This document shows positions 34,389-43,752 of a stretch of 64,000 bases of DNA, one piece after another. A program made the translations under genes and the position numbers. Position 1 is the stretch's first letter. The number at the start of each line of letters is the position of its first letter. Location: assembly GCF_022668875.1 (NCBI RefSeq), contig NZ_JAKGCR010000004.1, forward strand, positions 1-64,000. The letters are read 5' to 3'. The notes beneath the pieces were generated by a model. The model made no database searches. It worked only from the letters and a program-made list of their open reading frames with translations, and was not told the origin of the DNA. The stretch is from Domibacillus sp. PGB-M46. GTDB taxonomy: Bacteria; Bacillota; Bacilli; Bacillales; Domibacillaceae.

Positions 34389-35033
34389 ATGTTTACAGGA
34401 ATTATAGAAGAACTTGGCACAGTCGAACGAATTGTGCGCGGAGGCCGGTCGCTGCAGCTTACCATTGCTGCCAAAAAAGTGCTGGAGGATGTTCACCTTG
34501 GCGACAGTATTTCAGTCAGCGGTGTTTGTTTAACCGTTACGACTTTTACAAAAACTCACTTTACCGCTGATGTAATGCCTGAAACCTTTATATCTACCGC
34601 TCTTGCTGCTCTTACGCCGGGAGCGCGTGTGAATTTAGAGAGGGCGATGGCGGCTAATGGCCGGTTTGGCGGACATTTCGTCTCCGGACATGTAGATGGC
34701 GTCGGTCATATTGTCTCAAAGAAGCACGAAGAAAATGCCCTGTACGTGACGATCTCGTATCCAGAAGAGCTGAGCCGCTACTTTTTGTATAAAGGCTCCG
34801 TCGCTCTGGATGGTACTTCTTTAACGCTTTTTGGGGTGACAGACGAAGGGATTACCGTATCTCTTATCCCGCACACACAGGACGAGACCATTTTAGCTTC
34901 TAAAAGTGTGGGTGATCCTGTGAATATTGAGTGCGACATGCTCGCGAAATATGTCGGCAGTATGCTGGAGAAAAAAGAAGCGCCGAAACGCGGCATTACG
35001 ATGGATTTATTAAAAGAGAACGGTTATTTGTAA
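34389..35033 (+). CDS. ribE: RibE, riboflavin synthase alpha chain
   Basis: 214 residues with the conserved MFTGIIEELG start and two lumazine-binding barrels. The first contains ISVSGVCLTV, and NGRFGGHFVSGHVDG leads into the second, with SVALDGTSLTLF. It dismutates 6,7-dimethyl-8-ribityllumazine to riboflavin and likely assembles with RibH. Starts 5 bp after ribD with AAAAAAGGTGA as ribosome binding site. Confidence 0.95.
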   Translation: MFTGIIEELGTVERIVRGGRSLQLTIAAKKVLEDVHLGDSISVSGVCLTVTTFTKTHFTADVMPETFISTALAALTPGARVNLERAMAANGRFGGHFVSGHVDGVGHIVSKKHEENALYVTISYPEELSRYFLYKGSVALDGTSLTLFGVTDEGITVSLIPHTQDETILASKSVGDPVNIECDMLAKYVGSMLEKKEAPKRGITMDLLKENGYL

Positions 35034-35045
35034 GGAGGAATATCC

Positions 35046-36254
35046 ATGTTTTCGACAATTGAAGAAGCAATTGCGGATTTAAAAGAAGGTAAAGTCATCA
35101 TTGTAGTGGACGATGAAGACCGTGAAAACGAGGGCGACCTTGTCGGCATCGCCGACCTTGTGGACGGTGCCATGATTAATTTTATGGCAAAAGAGGGCCG
35201 CGGCCTTATTTGCGTGCCGGTTGAAGAACAAATTGCGAACCGGCTTCAGTTCCACTCTATGGTGGAACGCAACACGGACAGCCATGGAACGGCGTTTACA
35301 GTGAGTGTGGACCATATCAATACGACAACCGGCATCAGTGCCTTTGAACGGGCGGATACCGTAAAAGCGATTGTAGACGATGCGGCTGTGCCTGCTGACT
35401 TTAAACGGCCGGGACATATTTTCCCGCTGATTGCCAAGTCAGGCGGTGTGCTGCGCAGAACCGGCCATACCGAAGCTGCCGTAGACCTTGCCAAGCTTGC
35501 CGGATACAAGCCGGCTGGTGTGATATGCGAAGTGATGAATGATGATGGAACGATGGCCCGCATGCCGGAGCTTGAAGTAATGGCGGAAAAATTCGGCCTG
35601 AAGATTATTACGATTGAGCAGCTTGTTGCTTACCGCCGCGGTCGTGAAACGCTTGTCCGCCGCGAAGCGGATATTCAGCTTCCAACGGATTTTGGACAGT
35701 TCCGCGCGGTTGGCTATGAGGAAGATTTAACAGGCCAGGATCATGTAGCGCTTGTAAAAGGAGATATTTCTGGTGAGGAGCCCGTGCTTGTCCGTGTTCA
35801 TTCAGAATGCCTGACAGGCGATATCTTCGGCTCACACCGCTGCGACTGCGGGCCGCAGCTTCATGCTGCCCTTGCACAAATCGAAGAAGAAGGCCGCGGC
35901 GTACTGCTTTATATGCGTCAGGAAGGCCGGGGTATCGGGCTGATTAACAAGCTGAAAGCATACGAGCTTCAGGAGCAGGGCTACGACACGGTCGAAGCAA
36001 ACGTAAAACTCGGATTTAAAGATGATCTGCGTGATTACGGCATTGGCGCCCAGATTTTGCGTGACCTTGGCATTTCCAAAATGCGGCTGTTAACAAACAA
36101 CCCGCGCAAAGTTACCGGCTTAAACGGGTACGGTCTCGATATTGTCGAGCGTGTGCCGATTGAAATGCCGGCCAATGATGATAACCGCAGTTATTTAAAA
36201 ACGAAAATCTCAAAGCTTGGCCATTTATTACATGTAGAAGAGGGGAATAAATAA
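35046..36254 (+). CDS. ribBA: RibBA, DHBP synthase / GTP cyclohydrolase II
   Basis: 402 residues. DHBP synthase domain (1-200): [31 protein letters not shown] cyclohydrolase II (205-400): [20 protein letters not shown] with the three Zn cysteines, [11 protein letters not shown], and TNNPRKV. It supplies both substrates of riboflavin synthesis. GTAAGGAGGAATATCC ribosome binding site; its stop overlaps the ribH start (TAATG). Confidence 0.97.
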   Translation: MFSTIEEAIADLKEGKVIIVVDDEDRENEGDLVGIADLVDGAMINFMAKEGRGLICVPVEEQIANRLQFHSMVERNTDSHGTAFTVSVDHINTTTGISAFERADTVKAIVDDAAVPADFKRPGHIFPLIAKSGGVLRRTGHTEAAVDLAKLAGYKPAGVICEVMNDDGTMARMPELEVMAEKFGLKIITIEQLVAYRRGRETLVRREADIQLPTDFGQFRAVGYEEDLTGQDHVALVKGDISGEEPVLVRVHSECLTGDIFGSHRCDCGPQLHAALAQIEEEGRGVLLYMRQEGRGIGLINKLKAYELQEQGYDTVEANVKLGFKDDLRDYGIGAQILRDLGISKMRLLTNNPRKVTGLNGYGLDIVERVPIEMPANDDNRSYLKTKISKLGHLLHVEEGNK

Positions 36255-36724
36255 TGGGAAAAACATTTGAAGGACATTTAATTGGAGCAGGATTGAAAGT
36301 AGGCATCGTTGCCGGCCGTTTTAATGAATTTATTACAAGCAAACTTATCGCAGGAGCAGAAGATGGGTTTATCCGCCATGGTGTAGACGCAGACGACATT
36401 GATATCGCCTGGGTGCCGGGGGCATTTGAATTGCCGCTCGTTGCAAAAAAAATGGCGGAAAGCGGAAAGTATGACGCTGTCATTACACTGGGTGCTGTTA
36501 TTCGCGGAGCCACTGCTCACTTTGATTATGTCTGCAATGAAGCAGCAAAAGGAACTGCCCAGGCTGGCATGCAAACGGGAGTACCTGTAATCTTTGGGCT
36601 TTTAACAACAGATACGATTGAGCAGGCGATTGAACGCGCCGGTACAAAAGCGGGCAATAAAGGCTGGGATTCAGCGATGTCAGCTATTGAAATGGCGAAC
36701 TTGCTCCGCTCATTTGAGGCGTGA
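36254..36724 (+). CDS. ribH: RibH, 6,7-dimethyl-8-ribityllumazine synthase
   Basis: 156 residues, the normal length. [30 protein letters not shown] and [19 protein letters not shown] (with the catalytic His) are the family signatures. It joins the products of RibBA and RibD. Overlaps ribBA by one base, which implies translational coupling. No clear terminator follows. Confidence 0.97.
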   Translation: MGKTFEGHLIGAGLKVGIVAGRFNEFITSKLIAGAEDGFIRHGVDADDIDIAWVPGAFELPLVAKKMAESGKYDAVITLGAVIRGATAHFDYVCNEAAKGTAQAGMQTGVPVIFGLLTTDTIEQAIERAGTKAGNKGWDSAMSAIEMANLLRSFEA

Positions 36725-36744
36725 TATAATGGCCTCTGTGGCTG

Positions 36745-36768
36745 GCTGCCAGACGTTCGTCTGACAGC
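36745..36768. other. Hairpin between ribH and the permease gene
   Basis: GCTGCCAGACG tt CGTCTGACAGC, one mismatch, no T run. It could stabilise or separate transcripts, or form a weak attenuator for the permease gene. Confidence 0.4.
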
Positions 36769-36813
36769 ACAGCGGGTAGGGAGAGGGCGCTTCACAGTAA
36801 GCAGGTTTTAACA

Positions 36814-38031
36814 ATGAATGGAGGAATTTTTAAGCTTCGCGAGCACGGAACAACCTTCGCGAAGGAATGGTCTGCGGGTGTAACGGGCTTTTTAACCGTT
36901 ATTTACATTATCGCAGTGAATGGGCTCATTTTATCTGAAGCAGGCATGCCATTTGAGGCTGCTGCTGCCGCAACAATCGTGTCAGCGGCTGCAGGGTGCT
37001 TGATTATGGCGCTCTGGGCAAATGCCCCGATCATTATCGTGCCGGGCATGGGGATTAATGCCATGTTCACATACACGTTTGTCCAGGAGATGGGCATGAC
37101 TTGGCAGCAGGCACTTGGCGTTACCGTTACATCGGGCCTTTTATTTGCCGTCGTGACATTTACGCCGCTTGCCGCCAAGTTAAACAGCGTGGTGCCTGCA
37201 TCCTTAAAAGAAGCGATCACGATTGGCCTCGGTTTATTTCTGATTGTAATCGGCGTAGAGAAAGCCGGATTTTCCTGGGCTGCTCTCTTAACGCTTCTTG
37301 TAGCCGTCATTCTTTATTGGCGCAAGGTGCCGGGAACATTCATCTGGGTGATTGCAGCCGGAACCGGCATTGCCTGGCTGTTCGGCAGTCTCCCGGAATC
37401 ATCGGGCAGTGTTGGAATCAAAAGCTATGGGGAAGTATGGGGTGCCTGGACGATTCAAGGCCTGTCCCCGTTCGTTTTTATACCAGCGGTTTTTTCGTTG
37501 ACGATGGTGCTGGTGTTTGAAAACATCGGGCTTGTGCACGGGCATTTGAATTTGGCCCGGCAGCCGGAAAAATTCAAGCGTGCCATCCAGGCCAATGCTG
37601 CTTCTGTTCTGGCAAGCGGGCTGGCCGGATCAAGCGCGAATGTATCAGCTGTGGAGAGCGCAGCGCCGATCGCATCCGGCGGACGGACAGGTTTAGTGCC
37701 GCTGACGGCAGGCCTCTTGTTTCCGCTCGCTTTTATCGCAGCGCCATACCTAAATATGGTACCGGGCTCTGCAGTTGCCCCGATTTTGATGATTATCGGT
37801 ACGCTGATGGCGATGAATATCCGCCGCCTGCCCGTTTCAGACTGGACTGAATCGATTCCAGCCTTGGCGATTATCGCCATCATACCGCTTACCTCAAGCA
37901 TTGCAGACGGTATTGCGGCTGGCTTCATTCTGTATCCTATTTTAAAAGTGACCCGCGGGCGATTCCGCGAAGTGCCTGTTTCGATGTATATTATCGCGGT
38001 GCTTTTCCTAATGAATACAATTGTTCACTAA
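36814..38031 (+). CDS. NCS2/AzgA-type purine permease
   Basis: 405 residues with 12-14 membrane helices. FKLREHGTTFAKEWSAGVTGF, then TVIYIIAVN in helix 1, PGMGINAMFTYT in helix 3, and GSSANVSAVESAAPIASGGRTGL at the substrate-binding re-entrant region are AzgA/PbuG/PbuO features. Likely imports hypoxanthine, guanine or adenine by proton symport. No purine riboswitch is seen upstream. The ribosome binding site is weak (GCAGGTTTTAACA), so the exact start is less certain. Confidence 0.85.
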   Translation: MNGGIFKLREHGTTFAKEWSAGVTGFLTVIYIIAVNGLILSEAGMPFEAAAAATIVSAAAGCLIMALWANAPIIIVPGMGINAMFTYTFVQEMGMTWQQALGVTVTSGLLFAVVTFTPLAAKLNSVVPASLKEAITIGLGLFLIVIGVEKAGFSWAALLTLLVAVILYWRKVPGTFIWVIAAGTGIAWLFGSLPESSGSVGIKSYGEVWGAWTIQGLSPFVFIPAVFSLTMVLVFENIGLVHGHLNLARQPEKFKRAIQANAASVLASGLAGSSANVSAVESAAPIASGGRTGLVPLTAGLLFPLAFIAAPYLNMVPGSAVAPILMIIGTLMAMNIRRLPVSDWTESIPALAIIAIIPLTSSIADGIAAGFILYPILKVTRGRFREVPVSMYIIAVLFLMNTIVH

Positions 38032-38060
38032 AAACCCGCCTGCAGGAGGCGGGTTTTTTC
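38031..38060 (+). terminator. Permease gene terminator
   Basis: AAAACCCGCC tgcagga GGCGGGTTTTTT, beginning at the stop codon. Confidence 0.92.
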
Positions 38061-38155
38061 TTTTGTTAAAAATGGAACAAACCCTTTCAAAATGCAACAC
38101 CAATGGCTTCAAATCTGCTATACTAAACAACAAATCAGCTGTGAAAGAGGGAGTT

Positions 38156-39145
38156 ATGTTGGAGATTTCGTATATTAAAGGCCACGGGTCGGGAAATGAT
38201 TTTATTTTGATCGATGAGTGGACGAATGCATATACATTTACAGAAGAGAACCGCCGCGATCTTGCTTTAGCGCTTTGCGACCGGGAAAAGGGCATTGGAG
38301 CGGACGGAATTGTATTTGTGATGGAAAGCGCGCATGCCGATGCGAAAATGCGTATTTTCAACAGTGACGGTTCGGAAGCGTCTATGTGCGGCAACGGGCT
38401 TCGTTTGCATGGACGGTACGTGCTGGATAAACTTGGGGAAAATGAGATTGTCGTTGAGACAAATAAGGCCGACCTTTATGTGAAGCGGGACGGCGATATT
38501 TATGAAGGCGTGCCGGCGTACCGTGTTCAAATTTCACCGGTCCTGTTTAATCTTGCGGATTTACCAATGACGATCGGAAAAGAACGTTTGTTTGATGAAG
38601 TGGTGCCTGAACTGTCTGATTCTATCCGGTTCTCCGCGCTTGCCGTACCGAACCCTCACTTAATTGTTGTGGCAGACCGGGAGCTTATTGCTTCAGATGA
38701 GCAAAAACGGATTTCAGAAATGCTGAACGGGAAAAACGATATTACGCCAGATGGTGTAAATGTCAGCTTTGTGTATCCAATCCAAAAAGGAACGCTGTAT
38801 GTGCGGACGTTTGAGCGCGGCGTCGGCTTCACCAATGCATGCGGTACAGCGATGTCCGCTTCTACGCTGACCACATGCCAGCTCGGTTTAAATGAAATGG
38901 AAACGCCTATTGATGTATATAACAACGGGGGAAAAGTCCGCTGCGAAGTGCATGTGCATGAAGACGGGCAGTACTCTATTGATTTAATCGGAAACGGCAC
39001 GTATATGTTCGGCGGTACAATCAGCATTGACCTTGATACGCCGGCTCATTTCACCGTTCATAACCAGGAGGCGTTTGCTGAACAAAACGCCTATGAGCAA
39101 TTACGCGAGGAAGTAAAATCGTATCTGGCTTCAACCGTTTTTTAA
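38156..39145 (+). CDS. dapF: Diaminopimelate epimerase (DapF family)
   Basis: 329 residues, longer than the usual ~280. Conserved segments: HGSGNDFILID at the start, the first catalytic Cys in SMCGNGLRLHGRYV, NPHLIVV, and the second Cys in FERGVGFTNACGTAMSAS. The residues after the second Cys (GTAMS instead of the usual GTGA) and the extra length differ from typical DapF. Expected reaction: LL- to meso-diaminopimelate for peptidoglycan and lysine; another racemase of this fold is possible. ATG 38156 follows AAAGAGGGAG. A TATACT -10 lies at about 38119. Confidence 0.82.
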   Translation: MLEISYIKGHGSGNDFILIDEWTNAYTFTEENRRDLALALCDREKGIGADGIVFVMESAHADAKMRIFNSDGSEASMCGNGLRLHGRYVLDKLGENEIVVETNKADLYVKRDGDIYEGVPAYRVQISPVLFNLADLPMTIGKERLFDEVVPELSDSIRFSALAVPNPHLIVVADRELIASDEQKRISEMLNGKNDITPDGVNVSFVYPIQKGTLYVRTFERGVGFTNACGTAMSASTLTTCQLGLNEMETPIDVYNNGGKVRCEVHVHEDGQYSIDLIGNGTYMFGGTISIDLDTPAHFTVHNQEAFAEQNAYEQLREEVKSYLASTVF

Positions 39146-39169
39146 TCCAGGAAGGCTTTCTGGATTTTT
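39144..39169 (+). terminator. dapF terminator
   Basis: ATCCAG gaaggctt TCTGGAT followed by TTTTTG. Confidence 0.75.
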
Positions 39170-39220
39170 TGAACGGGCACGGAGTGAAAAACCTTTACAG
39201 CTAAGAAAGGAAGATTGCGA

Positions 39221-39889
39221 TTGCAGCAAAAAAACCGGCGCGCCTATGCTTATTACGGCTCACTTGTACTGTTCCTCGTCCTGTTTACGTGGGGATTTTT
39301 CGAAGTGGTCGAGGCCCTTCAAAGAAATGAAGTGGCGGCGTTTGACACGAAAATTATCAACGAGGTGCAGTCCTGGATCAACGAAGGCCGGACAGCGCGG
39401 ATGATCTTTTTAACCAATCTTGGTTCCGTCATGTTTTTCACCGTGGCAACCGGGGTTATTTCACTTTTTCTCGTTTTCCGCAAACGGTATGGATGGGCGC
39501 TGTTTTTTGTTCTGGTAAACGGCCTTGGCGGCGCGTTTAATCATTTTTTAAAAGGGCTGTTTCAGCGCCAGCGGCCGGATATTCTGCCGTTGATTGAACA
39601 GGGCGGCTACAGTTTTCCAAGCGGTCATTCTATGGGATCTTTTATTTTCTACGGGGCGCTTTCTTTTATGCTGTTTCGGCTTTTACACGGAAAGTGGCAA
39701 AAAACCGTATCAGCGCTTGCGGCCGGCTCTATGATTTTTTTAATCGGCTTATCGCGCATTTATCTCGGTGTTCATTATCCAAGTGACGTAGTGGGCGGCT
39801 TCTCCATAGGCGCTGCCTGGCTGTTTTTTTGGATTATGCTGTTTCATTTTACCGAATATCGGCTGGCCCGCCGGCTTTCTCCTCGTTGA
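39221..39889 (+). CDS. PAP2-family membrane phosphatase
   Basis: 222 residues with about six membrane helices and the three acid phosphatase signatures: KGLFQRQRP (KX6RP), YSFPSGHSMGS (PSGH) and SRIYLGVHYPSDVVGG (SRX5HX3D). Likely dephosphorylates undecaprenyl-PP or phosphatidylglycerophosphate at the membrane. TTG 39221 lies 8 nt after AAAGGAAG and is preferred to TTG 39215. Confidence 0.88.
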   Translation: MQQKNRRAYAYYGSLVLFLVLFTWGFFEVVEALQRNEVAAFDTKIINEVQSWINEGRTARMIFLTNLGSVMFFTVATGVISLFLVFRKRYGWALFFVLVNGLGGAFNHFLKGLFQRQRPDILPLIEQGGYSFPSGHSMGSFIFYGALSFMLFRLLHGKWQKTVSALAAGSMIFLIGLSRIYLGVHYPSDVVGGFSIGAAWLFFWIMLFHFTEYRLARRLSPR

Positions 39890-39906
39890 GAAAGCCGTTT
39901 TTTTGT
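39872..39906 (+). terminator. PAP2 gene terminator
   Basis: CGGCTTTCTC ctcgtt GAGAAAGCCG followed by TTTTTTT, overlapping the stop codon. Confidence 0.9.
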
Positions 39907-39991
39907 TTATAAGAGCCAATTTTTTGGCTGAATGAGCCGAAAAATCAGCTGAAACCCAAGCAACTCCCTTTAATGTCAGTATTTTCATTGT

Positions 39992-40007
39992 TGGCACAGT
40001 ACTTGCA
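39992..40007 (+). promoter_or_regulatory. Sigma-54 (SigL) -24/-12 promoter
   Basis: TGGCACAGTACTTGCA has GG and GC separated by exactly 10 bp and fits the TGGCAC-N5-TTGCA consensus fully. It precedes a truncated alcohol dehydrogenase and the aldehyde dehydrogenase gene; the matching activator survives only as a fragment at 42857-43254. Confidence 0.85.
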
Positions 40008-40052
40008 ATAAAAGAAACAAATGACCAATTAAACAGAAGAAAGTGGGAGGCG

Positions 40053-40355
40053 GCCATCAGTATAGCGGTGACGAAAAAAGCATTTGAGCAGGCATACCGT
40101 TCTGTGAAACGCGGGGGCACACTTGTTGTCATCGGCCTTCCAAAGGATGAATTGCCAATTCCCATTTTCAATACCGTTTTAAATGGCGTATCTGTGAAAG
40201 GCTCCATTGTCGGAACACGTTTCGGCATGAAGGAAGCACTGGATTTTGCGGCACGCGGTAAAGTAAGAGCGCAGGTGGAAACGGCGCCGCTTGATGAAAT
40301 TAATACCGTATTCGATAAAATGACACAAGGAAAATTCACGGCCGCATTGTGCTGA
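40053..40355 (+). pseudogene. Zinc alcohol dehydrogenase (AdhP-like), C-terminal fragment
   Basis: About 100 codons equal to the last third of AdhP: AISIAVTKKAFEQAYRSVKR, GGTLVVIGLPKDELPIPIF, NGVSVKGSIVGTR, EALDFAARGKVRAQVE. The catalytic zinc domain and the GxGGxG part are gone. The junction lies just after a GTGGGAGG ribosome binding site left from the original operon, so a deletion of about 700 bp is likely. It ends LC before the usual last residues. Confidence 0.85.
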
Positions 40356-40358
40356 CTT

Positions 40359-40420
40359 TGTAAGCGTCTCGGTTGACATTCAAGTAGGGAACCGTTATTT
40401 TGGAAATGTAAGCGTTTTAT
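40359..40420 (+). promoter_or_regulatory. Promoter and cre-like sites of the aldehyde dehydrogenase gene
   Basis: TTGACA (40373-40378), 17 bp, TATTTT (40396-40401). TGTAAGCGTCTCGG (40359) and TGTAAGCGTTTTAT (40407) both match the first half of cre perfectly. This suggests a housekeeping promoter under CcpA in addition to the sigma-54 promoter further upstream. Confidence 0.5.
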
Positions 40421-40455
40421 ATAACAGTTTCCATCATTCAAAGGGGGAAGGGTAT

Positions 40456-41973
40456 ATGATTTACGCAAATCCAGGGCAGGAAGGATCAAAGGTTACATTC
40501 AAGCAAAGATACGAGAATTATATTAATGGAGAGTGGACAGCGCCGCTCGGCGGCCAGTACTTTGAAAATATCACGCCTGTTACAGGTGAAGTATTTTGTG
40601 AAGTCGCCCGCTCTCAGGCTGAGGATATTGAGCTGGCTTTGGATGCCGCCCATGCCGCAAAAGATGCGTGGGGGAAAACGTCGGCGGCCGAGCGTGCCAA
40701 CATTTTAAATAAAATTGCCGATCGTCTTGAAGAAAACTTGGAAATGCTGGCGGTTGCGGAAACATGGGACAACGGAAAAGCGGTTCGTGAAACATTAAAT
40801 GCCGATTTGCCGCTGGCCATTGACCACTTCCGTTACTTTGCCGGAGCAATCCGGGCTCAGGAAGGGTCCTTGTCACAAATTGACAATGACACCGTTGCGT
40901 ATCATTTCCATGAGCCGCTTGGTGTAGTCGGACAGATTATTCCGTGGAATTTTCCGCTCCTCATGGGTGTGTGGAAGCTTGCACCGGCTCTTGCTGCCGG
41001 AAACTGTGTAGTCTTAAAGCCGGCTGAACAGACTCCAGCGTCTATTCTTGTATTCATGGAGCTGATTGAAGATCTGCTTCCGCCTGGAGTCGTAAACATT
41101 GTCAACGGCTTTGGACTTGAAGCCGGAAAACCGCTGGCCTCGAACAAACGGATTGCTAAAATTGCTTTTACCGGCGAGACAACAACCGGACGCTTGATTA
41201 TGCAGTATGCATCGCAAAACTTGATTCCGGTCACACTAGAACTCGGCGGGAAATCACCGAATATTTTCTTTGAAGACATTATGGAAAAAGATGATGCATT
41301 TTTAAACAAAGCGGTTGAAGGCTTTGTCATGTTTGCGCTCAATCAGGGAGAAGTATGTACATGCCCATCCCGTGCGCTCGTTCATGAAAGCATTTATGAC
41401 CAGTTTATGGAGCGGGTCATCAAGCGGGTGAATGAAATTAAAACAGGCAACCCGCTGGATACGGATACGATGATGGGGGCACAGGCTTCAAACGAGCAGA
41501 TGGAAAAAATCCTTTCTTACCTGGATATCGGCAAGCAGGAAGGTGCTGAGTGCCTGACAGGCGGTGAGCGAAATACGGTCGAGGGACTAGAAAACGGCTA
41601 TTATATTAAACCGACTGTTTTTAAAGGCAGCAACAAAATGCGCATATTCCAAGAAGAAATTTTTGGGCCTGTTGTATCGGTGACAACGTTTAAAGATGAA
41701 GCAGAGGCGCTTGAAATCGCTAATGATACATTGTACGGACTGGGTGCCGGCGTTTGGTCCCGCCATCAAAACCGGGCATACCGGTTTGGGAGAAACATCC
41801 AAGCGGGCCGCGTTTGGACAAACTGTTACCACCAGTACCCGGCACATGCGGCATTTGGCGGCTATAAGATGTCCGGCATCGGCCGTGAAAATCATTTGAT
41901 GATGCTGAATCATTACCAGCAGACGAAAAACCTGCTTGTCAGCTACTCAGAAGATGCCCTTGGATTCTTTTAA
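40456..41973 (+). CDS. Aldehyde dehydrogenase, AcoD/ExaC type
   Basis: 505 residues, NAD-dependent. [20 protein letters not shown] start, [33 protein letters not shown] with the general-base Glu, and [15 protein letters not shown] with the nucleophilic Cys are typical of the AcoD/ExaC acetaldehyde dehydrogenase group. It oxidises acetaldehyde to acetate. AAAGGGGGAAGGG ribosome binding site. In relatives this gene goes with an AcoR-like sigma-54 activator, alcohol dehydrogenases and DUF779; here only it and the DUF779 gene are intact. Confidence 0.92.
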   Translation: MIYANPGQEGSKVTFKQRYENYINGEWTAPLGGQYFENITPVTGEVFCEVARSQAEDIELALDAAHAAKDAWGKTSAAERANILNKIADRLEENLEMLAVAETWDNGKAVRETLNADLPLAIDHFRYFAGAIRAQEGSLSQIDNDTVAYHFHEPLGVVGQIIPWNFPLLMGVWKLAPALAAGNCVVLKPAEQTPASILVFMELIEDLLPPGVVNIVNGFGLEAGKPLASNKRIAKIAFTGETTTGRLIMQYASQNLIPVTLELGGKSPNIFFEDIMEKDDAFLNKAVEGFVMFALNQGEVCTCPSRALVHESIYDQFMERVIKRVNEIKTGNPLDTDTMMGAQASNEQMEKILSYLDIGKQEGAECLTGGERNTVEGLENGYYIKPTVFKGSNKMRIFQEEIFGPVVSVTTFKDEAEALEIANDTLYGLGAGVWSRHQNRAYRFGRNIQAGRVWTNCYHQYPAHAAFGGYKMSGIGRENHLMMLNHYQQTKNLLVSYSEDALGFF

Positions 41974-41979
41974 ATCAAA

Positions 41980-42012
41980 AAGGCGCTGCCGCTTTAGCGG
42001 CGGCGTTTCTTT
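41980..42012 (+). terminator. Weak terminator or processing hairpin
   Basis: GCGCTGCCGC ttta GCGGCGGCG followed by TTTCTTTC, between the aldehyde dehydrogenase and DUF779 genes. Confidence 0.5.
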
Positions 42013-42030
42013 CGTAGGAGGGAAAACAGG

Positions 42031-42387
42031 ATGGTTGACCGCGTTACCGCAACACCGGCTGCTCTGGCTTTAATAGATCAATTGAGGAAAAAACACGGAC
42101 CGCTTATGTTTCATCAGTCTGGCGGGTGCTGCGACGGCAGCTCGCCGATGTGCTACCCGGACGGGGAGTTTATAACGGGTGATGCGGATAAGAAGCTTGG
42201 CGAAATTGGCGGGGCACCTTTTTATATTAGTGAAGCCCAGTATGAATATTGGAAACATACCCAGCTTATTATCGACGTTGTAGACGGGCGGGGAGGCATG
42301 TTTTCTCTTGAAGGACCGGAAGGAAAAAGGTTTCTGACAAGGTCACGTGTATTTACAGAAGAAGAGAAGCGTGAACTGAATCAATAA
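42031..42387 (+). CDS. DUF779 family protein
   Basis: 118 residues. MFHQSGGCCDGSSPMCYPDGEF is the diagnostic Cys-rich box of DUF779; PFYISEAQYEYWKHTQLIIDV and GMFSLEGPEGKRFLTRSRVF complete the family pattern. The gene regularly follows acetaldehyde dehydrogenases of this type; the biochemical role is unknown. GGAGGGAAAACAGG ribosome binding site. Confidence 0.9.
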   Translation: MVDRVTATPAALALIDQLRKKHGPLMFHQSGGCCDGSSPMCYPDGEFITGDADKKLGEIGGAPFYISEAQYEYWKHTQLIIDVVDGRGGMFSLEGPEGKRFLTRSRVFTEEEKRELNQ

Positions 42388-42389
42388 CC

Positions 42390-42802
42390 GAAAAAGCCTC
42401 TAGAAGTTTCATATTTCTCTTTCTTTTTCATGCAAGAAGTGTAGGCGGTTGAGACAAGAGCCGATAAGGCAGCGGGCGTGCAGCTTCGCTTTCCATGGGG
42501 CAGGCGCTGAGCCCATCTTTGCAGCACAGCTGCCCAGCCGGTCTCAGCAGGCCCGCTCGTCCCATAGGAGTCTTCGCTGCACACCCGCTGCCTATGCGGT
42601 TGGACAAAACTGTACAGTCTGACAGATACAATCACCAAAGCGGCAAGAAGAATATGTGGATACCCTCTTTGCTGCTCTTTTAAAACACATGGGGAAGCCG
42701 GCCGGACGAAGACTCCTACAGGAAGTACAGTGAGTCGGAAGACCCCGCAGCTTCACTTATCGGCTCTTTTTAAAAAACGAAAGACTTTGTCTACACAATT
42801 GA
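42390..42802. repeat. Bacillaceae-type intergenic repeat, copy 2
   Basis: CGCTTTCCATGGGGCAGGCG then CTGAGCCCAT at 42487-42516, CCCATAGGAGTCTTCGC near 42560, and ATCGGCTCTTTTTAAAAAAC then GAAAGACTTTG at 42758-42790 repeat in order the blocks of 25681-25935. Between them the sequence differs. No gene. Confidence 0.6.
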
Positions 42803-42828
42803 AGCCTCCATAGAAAGGAGGCTTTTTG
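42803..42828 (+). terminator. Terminator after the repeat
   Basis: AAGCCTCC atagaaa GGAGGCTT followed by TTTGG. Confidence 0.75.
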
Positions 42829-42856
42829 GATTTTGGCTGCTGAGCCATTGACCATG

Positions 42857-43254
42857 TTACGTTTCATTTAAATAGCAGCGGATTTTCCGTTTGGAAATAC
42901 CGAGCCGTTCAGCGGTCTTTACGCGGCTTCCGGCCGTTTCCCGGAGTGTTTTTTGAATAAACGCTTCGCCGCTCTTTTTTCCATCCCTTTCATTTCCTGT
43001 ATCCGTTCATCAAGCGAAATGGCCTCGTTTCCTGTATATAAATCGGCTATGTAACCGGAAAACCGGCGCCATTTCTGATCAAATGACGGCTGGGGCGTTG
43101 CAGTCATTCTTTTTGGGAAAAGCGTTTCTGTCATTTTTTGCACCAGCATCTCCGGCGTAGCAAACGGCTCCTCTGGATAAAGCGCCGCCAAACGCTGCAG
43201 AAGATTCACAAGCTCGCGCATATTGCCGGGCCAGTGATACCGCATGCAAAATTT
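42857..43254 (-). pseudogene. Sigma-54 activator (AcoR-like), C-terminal fragment
   Basis: Minus strand: YHWPGNMRELVNLLQRLAAL is the end of a sigma-54 AAA+ domain (WxGNxREL). About 90 residues later a frame change leads to a Fis-type helix-turn-helix, IQKTLRETAGSRVKTAERLG, ISKRKIR, ending at 42857 in a stop. The PAS/GAF sensor and the GAFTGA-containing part of the AAA+ domain are missing. The frame is joined without a stop to the iron alcohol dehydrogenase fragment upstream. Confidence 0.85.
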
Positions 43255-43669
43255 TTTCTGGCGTTTACTGTCCACAATGACCGAAAACCGGGAAACTTCT
43301 GATCCGGAACCCGCAGTTGTCGGTATCATTACGAGCGGGGGAAGAGGATGGAGGATACGGTCCACTCCCTCATAACCCCGAATATGCCCTCCATTTGTTA
43401 CAAGAGCGGCGGCTGCTTTTCCCATATCAATCGGACTTCCGCCGCCTGCGCACATAATGGCAGCACACCCGTGTTCTTTATAAACACGGGCACAGGCTGC
43501 CGATTCGGCATCGGCTGGATTTACAGATACCTCATCAAAAAAAAGCTGCAAGTCCTGCGTTCTGACAGCCCGTTATTACAGGCTCCGTCCAGCCGGCATC
43601 CACAACGCCGCGGTCTGTTGCCGCAAGTCCGCTTCCAAAAATCACTTCGGGCGTCACAAATTTAAACAT
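43255..43669 (-). pseudogene. Iron-containing alcohol dehydrogenase, N-terminal fragment
   Basis: Minus strand: MFKFVTPEVIFGSGL from ATG 43669, a gap, WTEPVI and NAGL. After a frame change near 43545, LFFDEVSVNPADAESAACAR, AAIMCAGGGSPIDMGKAAAA, VMIPTTAGSGSEVS, FSVIVDSKRQKK. This is the NAD-binding half of a Fe-ADH; all iron-binding His residues (C-terminal half) are lost at the fusion to the activator fragment near 43254. Confidence 0.88.
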
Positions 43670-43752
43670 GCCGTTTACATCCGTTTCTTTCCTTGTTTGT
43701 TCTATCGTAACACTCCTGCGTATAATGAAGAAAAAGGAAATGAGGAAAGTGC

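Noticed and set aside
36725-36813. Purine riboswitch before the permease gene
   Set aside because: The conserved purine aptamer loops are absent; only a simple hairpin is present.
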